Under the pieces are notes generated by a model. That model had not been told where the DNA came from. It did no database searches and saw only the letters and a program-made list of their open reading frames with translations. Of a stretch of 64,000 nucleotides of DNA, positions 56,031-62,595 are shown in pieces (position 1 is the stretch's first letter; every line of letters starts with the position of its first letter). Position numbers and translations under genes: made by a program. The DNA is taken from contig NZ_JAFMVC010000008.1 in the NCBI RefSeq assembly GCF_025499605.1, forward strand, positions 62,001 to 126,000, in the 5' to 3' direction. This DNA comes from Carboxylicivirga litoralis. GTDB lineage: Bacteria; Bacteroidota; Bacteroidia; Bacteroidales; Marinilabiliaceae.

Positions 56031-57014
56031 TTAGTACAAATGTTCGGCTTGCATTAATTTTCTCATCTTATTCATACCACCATTTTTGTCCAGGTACTCA
56101 TAGAAGTCCTTAGATGACAAAATGTGATGACCAATGAATTCTTCCAGTTGCATTTCGTCTTTCTCTGCTACCAGCCAGTCTTTTAAATGTTCTTCGTCAG
56201 AAAAATACTCACCTGGCATATTGCCTGGGTATGAGCCAAATGGTACTTCAATGACAGCATCGACGCACCAGTAAGGAATTACTGTTTTTGAAGGCTCTCT
56301 TCGTATCTCTTCATTCGAAATGATCTTTTCAGTGGTGATAATCACTCGTTTTGAAGCTTTAGCAATGTCATCGTCGGCAACCAAAATGCCATCAATCTGG
56401 CAGTTGCCATAGATGTCGGCGCGGTGAACATGGATAATGGCCACATCAGGATAAAGTGCAGGAAGAGCGGCTAGCTTCTGATTGGTAAACGGACATTCTA
56501 CTTCCATGGCCGCAGAATGCTTAAAAGTATCAGTGCCTAACATGACACGTGAAGGCAAATAAGGTAAACCCATGGCGGCTGCTTTGAAACGCCATGATAG
56601 GGCACCGTTTGACCATTCTGTTACCTTTACATTGCCTGACTCAAACATACGACGTGAGTTTTTTGATAAACCACGTGCTTCCAATCCAACAATGTAAGCA
56701 GCATCACAACGATTAAAAGACTTACCGGCACTTAACAACTGACAGTCATGAGTTGAAACATGACCGGCAAATCCTAAATTCTTTTTCTCTTTACGAATGA
56801 TTTCATGAATCAGCGCTGTTGGGATACGAACGCCTCCGAAACCACCAATGGCCAGGTAGTCATTGTCGTTGATATATGTGTCAACTGCATCAGATACAGT
56901 TGTTAGTTTACTTTTCATTTGCTTTTTCTTATCACGGAAAAAGCCTCTCATATCATCAGCATTGGGCGACATAAATAATTCGCCAATACCTTTATTAAGT
57001 TTTGAGTTACTCAT
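56031..57014 (-). CDS. CoA-transferase alpha subunit (glutaconate CoA-transferase type)
   Basis: The 327-residue protein has the glycine-rich opening YLAIGGFGGVRIPTALIHEI and the LYPDVAIIHVHRADIYGNCQIDG stretch of family I alpha subunits, with a C-terminal extension (EMQLEEFIGHHILSSKDFYEYL). It is paired with the beta subunit 19 bases downstream. It is longer than AtoD-type subunits (about 220 aa), which again supports the glutaconate-type subfamily. Confidence 0.8.
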   Translation of the reverse strand: MSNSKLNKGIGELFMSPNADDMRGFFRDKKKQMKSKLTTVSDAVDTYINDNDYLAIGGFGGVRIPTALIHEIIRKEKKNLGFAGHVSTHDCQLLSAGKSFNRCDAAYIVGLEARGLSKNSRRMFESGNVKVTEWSNGALSWRFKAAAMGLPYLPSRVMLGTDTFKHSAAMEVECPFTNQKLAALPALYPDVAIIHVHRADIYGNCQIDGILVADDDIAKASKRVIITTEKIISNEEIRREPSKTVIPYWCVDAVIEVPFGSYPGNMPGEYFSDEEHLKDWLVAEKDEMQLEEFIGHHILSSKDFYEYLDKNGGMNKMRKLMQAEHLY

Positions 57015-57080
57015 ATTCTTAAGCTGTTAGCTTCTAGCCTATAGCTATTAGCGATTTACATGATGGTTATAATGTTGTTT

Positions 57081-57142
57081 CCTGCAGATTGCGATGAATA
57101 ACGCTGATTTTTTTTGCGTAAAACTGCGATATCCGCGGGAGA
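57081..57142. repeat. Degenerate GCAGATT/ACGCTGATTTT-type spacer repeat
   Basis: Words GCAGATTGCGATGAA, ACGCTGATTTTTTTTGCG and ACTGCGATATCCGCGGGA follow one another. They form imperfect copies and complements of each other. It lies in the 138-base gap between the class III aminotransferase and the CoA-transferase genes. Confidence 0.45.
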
Positions 57143-57152
57143 TAATTACATA

Positions 57153-58400
57153 TCAGTATTTTTCAGTTAGGTACTGTAAAGCTTCTTCGATGGCATTCAC
57201 CGTATAATCTAAATCTTCCTGAGTATGACGGTGACAGATATAGCCATGGTGATATGGCTGAAGGAATACTTTACGGCGAATTAATTGTGTATAGAAATCT
57301 TTACGCATTGCTTTATAGGAGCCATCTTCGTTTTTATCGAAAGTGATGAACATCATAGGGGCAATGCCGCTAATGCGTGCACCAACAGGATATTTTTTAA
57401 GCAGTGCTGCAATTTTAGTGTTAAACTCTTCTCCTTTTTCCCAAATTTTATCAAGCACCTTATCACGTTCAAGAATTTCGATTGTTTTTAGGGCTGCAAC
57501 GTAACTCAAGCTATTGGGGAAGAATGTTGATGAGATAAAAACATTCGATTCACCTTCTTTCATGATTTCAGCCTTGCCAGTAACAGCTCCGATAGGGTAA
57601 CCGTTAGCCATTGCTTTTCCGAATACAGCTAAATCAGGTGTTACTTTGTATAGTTTTTGAGCTCCGCCAATGCTGGCACGGAAACCAGTACGAATTTCAT
57701 CGAAGATTAAAACGACACCATACTTCTCACAAAGTGCTTTTACACCTTCTAAGAATCCTTCTTTTGGTTCGGTGATAGGTGCTGCCAATGGGTGACCAAG
57801 CGGAGTGATAATAACAGCCGCTGTATCATCGCCATGTTCTTTTAATAAGTTTTCAAGTGATTCCAGGTTGTTGTACTGGAACTCAAAAACATCTTCGTAA
57901 AGCTTTTCAGGTACACCACCTTTTACTTCAACGCACCAGTCGTGCCATCCATGGTAACCACAGCGCATTACTTTAGTGCGTTTTGTATAGGAGCGCGCTA
58001 AACGAATAGCTGTTGAAGTAGCGTCAGAACCGGTGCATACGAATAAACTCATTTCTGCACAGGGAATCAATTCATTCATTTTCTCAGCCAGCATGTTCTG
58101 GTACTTCTGAGTTAATGAAAAGCAAAAGCCTTTGTTCTGAATTTGTTCAATTACAGCGTCATCTACTTCTTTCTCACGATTTCCAAGAATCATTGGCCCA
58201 TAAGCACATAAGTAATCAATGTACTCGTTGCCATCAATATCTTTTACTCGGCCACCTGTGCCTTCGTCGAAGTAAACAGGGAATTCGCCTTCAACAAAGT
58301 TGTAAGGACGACGAATGCCAAGTACGCCACCAGGAATTAGAGATTTACCTTTTTCTAATTCATTTAATGAATTGTCAAGTTGTAGTTTTTTAACTTCCAT
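57153..58400 (-). CDS. Class III aminotransferase, probable 3-aminobutyryl-CoA transaminase (Kat)
   Basis: The 415-residue fold-type I PLP enzyme of class III has TGSDATSTAIRLARSYT, YHGWHDWC, LIFDEIRTGFRAS and the Schiff-base lysine in VFGKAMANGYPIGAV. It looks like a glutamate-1-semialdehyde aminomutase relative but is first gene of the lysine operon. An acyl-CoA beta-transaminase of class III is known to replace Kal in Cloacimonas-type lysine clusters. No Kal gene is present here, so the same role is inferred: amino transfer from 3-aminobutyryl-CoA to 2-oxoglutarate giving acetoacetyl-CoA. Promoter and operator candidates lie just upstream. Confidence 0.75.
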   Translation of the reverse strand: MEVKKLQLDNSLNELEKGKSLIPGGVLGIRRPYNFVEGEFPVYFDEGTGGRVKDIDGNEYIDYLCAYGPMILGNREKEVDDAVIEQIQNKGFCFSLTQKYQNMLAEKMNELIPCAEMSLFVCTGSDATSTAIRLARSYTKRTKVMRCGYHGWHDWCVEVKGGVPEKLYEDVFEFQYNNLESLENLLKEHGDDTAAVIITPLGHPLAAPITEPKEGFLEGVKALCEKYGVVLIFDEIRTGFRASIGGAQKLYKVTPDLAVFGKAMANGYPIGAVTGKAEIMKEGESNVFISSTFFPNSLSYVAALKTIEILERDKVLDKIWEKGEEFNTKIAALLKKYPVGARISGIAPMMFITFDKNEDGSYKAMRKDFYTQLIRRKVFLQPYHHGYICHRHTQEDLDYTVNAIEEALQYLTEKY

Positions 58401-58431
58401 AACTATATTTTTTGGACTTTAGCTAAATAAG

Positions 58432-58446
58432 ACGTTCAATGAACGT
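58432..58446. promoter_or_regulatory. Candidate operator of the lysine operon
   Basis: ACGTTCA-A-TGAACGT is a perfect palindrome with a single central base. It lies 32 bases before the start of the first gene and just downstream of the predicted transcription start. Confidence 0.5.
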
Positions 58447-58471
58447 TGTTGATTAGAGGTATGGGTGCACA

Positions 58472-58502
58472 CAAACATATTTGGCTTTGGGAGATGCCAA
58501 AT
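58472..58502 (-). promoter_or_regulatory. Candidate lysine operon promoter
   Basis: On the minus strand a TTTGG word near 58501-58497 and TATGTTTG at 58479-58472 are separated by 17 bases, matching the Bacteroidota -33/-7 layout. The arms ATTTGGC/GCCAAAT (58479-58485 and 58496-58502) form an inverted repeat across it. Confidence 0.5.
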
Positions 58503-58653
58503 GTCGCTATCTAGAAATCAGTTACTTCTATGCGTTCGAACTTGTCGAAAATATGTTTATAAACCCAGATTGTCATTGTGCAAATTAACACTAATTGATT
58601 ATCGATGTTAAAATATACACAAATATATTGTAGTAGTTAAAAATACAACATGA

Positions 58654-58690
58654 TAAAGCGCATGAATTTTATGAAAATTCATGCGCTTTA
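58654..58690. terminator. Terminator after the flavoprotein gene
   Basis: A 17-bp perfect stem (TAAAGCGCATGAATTTT with its complement) encloses the 3-nt loop ATG. It lies between the flavoprotein gene and the lysine operon. Confidence 0.75.
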
Positions 58691-58796
58691 GCTAATTTAA
58701 ATTTATTCTAAATGGAAATTGTTTGTTTACTATTTGTGGTTCAGGGTTCAGGGCTTTTATTTTCAATAACTTAAGTCAAATGATTCAAGGGGCATG

Positions 58797-60290
58797 TTAA
58801 ATGTCTACTTCGGGAGTCCACTCTCGAATGTTAATTAAATCGGGGAAGGCTTCGGGTTTATAAACCGATTTGCCGCTTAATGTTCTTAAGCACTCCTGTA
58901 TGCCCTCAGGAATACTTGGGTGAGGATAGAATATTTTAAGTACTTCATGCAGGCTGTTTCCCTGGTTGATGAGGTGAGCTACTGAAACAATAAATGCCGA
59001 TGCTTGTGGTCCTGCAGCACGCATTCCAAGGATGCGCTGCTCGTCATCGCTACTGACCAGTATCTTAACAAAACCATTGGTGTTGCGCATGGCAATAGCA
59101 CGGTTAACTAATTTATTGGAATAATAGGCTGCTTTATAAGGTATTTTCTTTGCTTGTAGCATTTTCTCATTGGCACCTACAGCAGCTACCTCCGGCTTGA
59201 AGAACATTAAAGTACTCATGTGTGAATAATCCAATGGGTATTGTGGAATATCGCCAATTTTTTCAGCAGCCAGACGTCCCTGGAATTCGGCTACACTATA
59301 TAACTGGCTATGTCCGGTAACATCACCGGCTGCGTAAACATGGCAATTACCTTTTCCATCGCGTAATAAGCAATCATCTTTAATTGGTATAGTGCCGTTT
59401 TTGTGTAATTCGATGTCTATTTTCTCAAGATTTAAACCTTCGGTGTTTGGTATGCGGCCGATGGCCACCAATGCCACATCAACTTCAATCACTTTGCTGT
59501 GTCCGTCCTGATAATCCAATACTACTTCTAAATGCTCAGGGTGCTTTTTGATGTGACGCAGTGTTGCTGTGTGGTGAATGTTAACACCATTGTCTTCCAA
59601 ATTGCGAGATACAAAGCTACTAACATCATTATCTTCATAGGGAAGTACGCGATGTGAACGGTCAAGCAGATGAACTTCGGTTTGTCCGAAGTTGGAGAAG
59701 ATGGTGGCAAACTCACAACCTATAATGCCAGAGCCAATAATGAGCATGCGTTCCGGGAATTCTTTGAGGTTGAGGATGCCATCTGATGTGATAATGCGTT
59801 CGCCATCGATTTGAATCCCGTCATATAAACGAGGGCGTGAGCCTGTGGCAATCACAAAATTCTTTCCTTTTATCAATTTGGTTTGGCCCTGCGTTTTAAC
59901 TTTAATATGGTCGTAATCTTTAAAGCTGGCCCATCCGTATTCTATTGTTAACGAGCCTTTCTTATTTTGCGCAGGCGAAAATGTTTCAATCTGGCTCAGC
60001 ATCTGGTATTGCTTCTCTTTGGCTGCCTGAATAACGGTTTTTTTAACCTTTTCGAAATTGACACTTAGAGATCCAACTCTGTAGCCACGATCGATGCGTG
60101 CAGCGATGGCATAATCCATCGAAAGCTCATACATCGTTTTTGAAGTCAGGGCACCATTCATAATGCCAGCGCCACCCAGGTGTTTGCCTTCTACAATACA
60201 CACATTTAATCCATAATCCAAAGCTCTGATGGATGATGAGAATCCGGCAGGTCCGCTACCGATAACTACTAAGTCGTAAGTGTCTGTCAT
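58797..60290 (-). CDS. Dihydrolipoamide-dehydrogenase-like flavoprotein lacking the redox cysteines
   Basis: The 497-residue protein has an FAD-binding GSGPAGFSSSIRA motif, an NAD-binding GSGIIGCEFATIFSNFG motif, the second FAD motif VYAAGDVTG, and a C-terminal dimerisation domain with HPSIPEG (the His-Glu pair kept). At the place of the usual GGTCLNVGCIPSK it reads G39-G-A-G-I-M-N-G-A-L-T-S-K51, so both redox cysteines are gone (G42, A47). It therefore cannot act as a normal disulfide reductase. A flavin-based NAD(P)H transhydrogenase or quinone reductase role, as in SthA-type relatives, is more likely. It is monocistronic. Confidence 0.8.
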   Translation of the reverse strand: MTDTYDLVVIGSGPAGFSSSIRALDYGLNVCIVEGKHLGGAGIMNGALTSKTMYELSMDYAIAARIDRGYRVGSLSVNFEKVKKTVIQAAKEKQYQMLSQIETFSPAQNKKGSLTIEYGWASFKDYDHIKVKTQGQTKLIKGKNFVIATGSRPRLYDGIQIDGERIITSDGILNLKEFPERMLIIGSGIIGCEFATIFSNFGQTEVHLLDRSHRVLPYEDNDVSSFVSRNLEDNGVNIHHTATLRHIKKHPEHLEVVLDYQDGHSKVIEVDVALVAIGRIPNTEGLNLEKIDIELHKNGTIPIKDDCLLRDGKGNCHVYAAGDVTGHSQLYSVAEFQGRLAAEKIGDIPQYPLDYSHMSTLMFFKPEVAAVGANEKMLQAKKIPYKAAYYSNKLVNRAIAMRNTNGFVKILVSSDDEQRILGMRAAGPQASAFIVSVAHLINQGNSLHEVLKIFYPHPSIPEGIQECLRTLSGKSVYKPEAFPDLINIREWTPEVDI

Positions 60291-60334
60291 AGGTTAACCC
60301 TAATAATTCGTTTAAATAGATATTAAGTTCATGC

Positions 60335-60455
60335 CGACTAAGTTTTACAATCAATTTTGTTACCTAATCCCGATAACTATCGGGAGGGTGCAACTATGTC
60401 GGGGTTAATCCGCAAGTGATATTTCCAAAATAGTATTGAGAATAGTGCGGGTTAA
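60335..60455 (+). repeat. Structured repeat, copy A (partner 62464-62585)
   Basis: The first 81 bases differ from copy B at only three positions (two substitutions, one indel). The insertion in the small stem CCCGAT-AACT-ATCGGG keeps the stem paired. The ends share AA(T/C)CCGCAA and TGCGGGTTAA, which pair across about 32 bases. It lies downstream of the glsB-like gene. Confidence 0.85.
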
Positions 60456-60472
60456 AAACTTATAACACTATA

Positions 60473-60510
60473 AAAAAAAAGAGTTGCAATTGTTTAATCG
60501 CAACTCTTCT
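60473..60510 (-). terminator. Terminator of the glycine-lipid pair
   Basis: AAGAGTTGC pairs with GCAACTCTT around a 12-nt loop. On the minus strand it runs into nine U residues. Confidence 0.85.
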
Positions 60511-60536
60511 TTAGTCGAATATCTTCGTTTTATTTT

Positions 60537-61484
60537 TTAATCATGTGGTTCATTTGGGTTAAATGTATCAACATGACGATTGATTTTTTGTTTGTATAAC
60601 TCATTTATAGTGAGTATGATGCCTGTTTCTTCCACATCTCCGAAGCGGTCGTTGATAGCTGTACCAAATGTTTTCATCGACGGAGATAAGTTCATGTAGG
60701 CATTAATTAATGGAGGTATGTTTTCTCCAAATTCACGCACGCGTTTAGTTAATATTTTATAATCTTCCTGATAGTTTTCACCACAGAAAATTTCTTTTAA
60801 ATCTTGTTCGGATAAATCTATTTGAACAGGTTTATGAGGATAAAGTAAACGATCCGGATCGTTGAAGTACTTTTGCATAAAACCTAAGATGAGGTCGCGG
60901 GCATAACGATTAAAGTGAGTATACATAGTTACTTTTCCAAAGAAATACTTCATCTCTGGATGACTCACAATCAGTGAACCCAGTCCATCCCAAAGGTTGT
61001 CAAGCGCAAAAAGGCTCTTGGTTCCTGCTTTAGATGACTGATAAGTTGGTTGAACGAATGAACGCCCTAGCTCAATCATATATGGTAAATACTCCTGAAC
61101 AAACTTATCGGAAAATTGAAATAAGCGCGATGTGGCTAATTTTACATTGCCAAGCTGATCAACTGGGATATCGCTGCCCAGCAGATAACGGTAGCCGCCT
61201 AATATTTCTTTTGACTGAGGGTCCCACACAATTAACTGACGATAAGGAACTTCTGCTGTATCGTAGTCGTCAATGTCAGTTTCTTTGCCTGTTCCCCCAC
61301 CAGCTAGTCGGAATGTTATTTCACGAAGGCGTCCGACTTCGCGCATCAGGGCAGGAGCTTGATGTGCGGTAAAATCATAGATTTTATTGTCGCCTTTATT
61401 AGTGTTTCTTACAAAGGTCTCCTGAGTCAACTCAGCCTCTAATTCTTCCCTTGGTACAGGAGGTATAATTTCTTTTACTCTCAT
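60537..61484 (-). CDS. GNAT-type N-acyltransferase, probable GlsB-like glycine/ornithine lipid synthase
   Basis: The 315-residue protein of the OlsB-like acyltransferase family has FRLAGGGTGKETDIDDYD, ILGGYRYLLGSDI, YMIELGRSFVQPTYQ and LWDGLGSLIVSHPEMKYFFGKV. Such enzymes put a 3-hydroxy fatty acid on an amino acid. In Bacteroides the adjacent pair glsB/glsA makes glycine lipids, so the same is inferred here. The upstream PlsC-like partner ends 31 bases before it. The acceptor amino acid cannot be read from the sequence. Confidence 0.8.
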   Translation of the reverse strand: MRVKEIIPPVPREELEAELTQETFVRNTNKGDNKIYDFTAHQAPALMREVGRLREITFRLAGGGTGKETDIDDYDTAEVPYRQLIVWDPQSKEILGGYRYLLGSDIPVDQLGNVKLATSRLFQFSDKFVQEYLPYMIELGRSFVQPTYQSSKAGTKSLFALDNLWDGLGSLIVSHPEMKYFFGKVTMYTHFNRYARDLILGFMQKYFNDPDRLLYPHKPVQIDLSEQDLKEIFCGENYQEDYKILTKRVREFGENIPPLINAYMNLSPSMKTFGTAINDRFGDVEETGIILTINELYKQKINRHVDTFNPNEPHD

Positions 61485-61515
61485 TCGGTGAATTTCTAAT
61501 CAGTAGGCTACAAAT

Positions 61516-62376
61516 TTAATTTATTTTTGATAAGTCGTAGACTTCATCCTTTATTTTTTGAGCCCATTCTTTCGCCTTTTTAGCAGCTTCTACGTCACTT
61601 ATTTTAATAGGTTTCCCAAATGTAATAGTTATTGTTTTGTTGCGCTGTAAATAAAGCTCGTCTACCAGGTAAAGCATTTCTATGTTTACTTTAATCCCTA
61701 GCCGTTTGCGCCAGTTGGCTAAATTGTAAAAACGGTTGCTGTTGCGTCCTGAGATATGTACCGGAATAATATCACGATTATGCGTTTTAGCTTTTTTGAT
61801 GAAATTTGGCTTCCATTCCAGGTCTTTGATGACGCCATTTTTTCCTTTTCTCGAAACTAAACCAAAGGGAAACATCAATATTTGATTGTTACTGGCATAG
61901 GCTTCGTCAATGGCTAAGGCTGCTTCACGACTATGGCCTCCATGTTTGTTGACAGGTAAGAATATTTCTCCCAGGTTCTTAATATTCATCAGGATATCAT
62001 TGACCGGGAATTTCAAATGTTTAAAATATCGTCCAACAGCAGCAACAAACACCATCCCGTCTAAGCCGCCAAGCGGATGATTGCTGACAAAAACATAACG
62101 CCCTTCCTTCGGAATATTCTCTTCGCCTTTTATTTCGTAGCGCGACTGGAAGTTGGCTATAATGGCTTCGGCATATTCAATGCCGTAAGTGTCCTTGTTG
62201 TTGGCAATAAACTCGTTGATTTCTTCCTGATGCGTAATGCGTTTCAGATAGTTGATTAAAAACTTAGGAATAAAACGCTTGAGCTTGGGGTTTTTGTCAT
62301 GAAAAACCTTGTCAATGTCAATAAACTTCTCTTCTATCTTTACTTGTTCCATGAATTCATTCGAAATAGACTTCAA
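61516..62376 (-). CDS. PlsC-like O-acyltransferase, probable GlsA-like partner
   Basis: The 286-residue protein has an acyltransferase motif FVSNHPLGGLDGMVFVA (His and Asp five residues apart), ILMFPFGLVSRKGKNG in the substrate pocket, and a final KPIKISDVEAAKKAKEWAQ. It should esterify the hydroxyl of the N-acylated amino acid made by the GNAT partner. It is first gene of a two-gene operon that is flanked on both sides by copies of the same repeat. Confidence 0.8.
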   Translation of the reverse strand: MKSISNEFMEQVKIEEKFIDIDKVFHDKNPKLKRFIPKFLINYLKRITHQEEINEFIANNKDTYGIEYAEAIIANFQSRYEIKGEENIPKEGRYVFVSNHPLGGLDGMVFVAAVGRYFKHLKFPVNDILMNIKNLGEIFLPVNKHGGHSREAALAIDEAYASNNQILMFPFGLVSRKGKNGVIKDLEWKPNFIKKAKTHNRDIIPVHISGRNSNRFYNLANWRKRLGIKVNIEMLYLVDELYLQRNKTITITFGKPIKISDVEAAKKAKEWAQKIKDEVYDLSKIN

Positions 62377-62463
62377 TTTTAGGAAATATTTATGACATAA
62401 GACAGGATTAGTAGTGGCATTATTAACCCCAATTATTCATCAATTGAGCGATATACTTTATAA

Positions 62464-62585
62464 CGACTAAGTTTTACCATCAATTTTGTTACCTAATCCC
62501 GATAACTTCGGGAGGGTGCAACTATGTCGGGGTTAACCCGCAAACCATATTAATTGCATTAATTGTGATAAATAATGCGGGTTAA
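62464..62585 (+). repeat. Structured repeat, copy B (partner 60335-60455)
   Basis: It lies upstream of the glsA-like gene and downstream of the polymerase gene, in the same orientation as copy A. The small stem here is CCCGA-TAACT-TCGGG. The outer pair TTAACCCGCA/TGCGGGTTAA is perfect over 10 bp. Confidence 0.85.
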
Positions 62586-62595
62586 TGAGTTGTTG

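Larger units (their letters stand above)
58401..58796. other. Upstream region of the lysine operon
   Basis: It holds a promoter and palindromic operator candidate for the operon (described separately) and, at 58654-58690, the terminator of the flavoprotein gene. Bases 58500-58650 are AT-rich with nothing recognised. Confidence 0.6.

Noticed and set aside
60335-62585. Repeat pair as an IS element or composite transposon
   Set aside because: No transposase gene, no terminal inverted repeats and no target duplication are visible; only the repeats themselves are reported.
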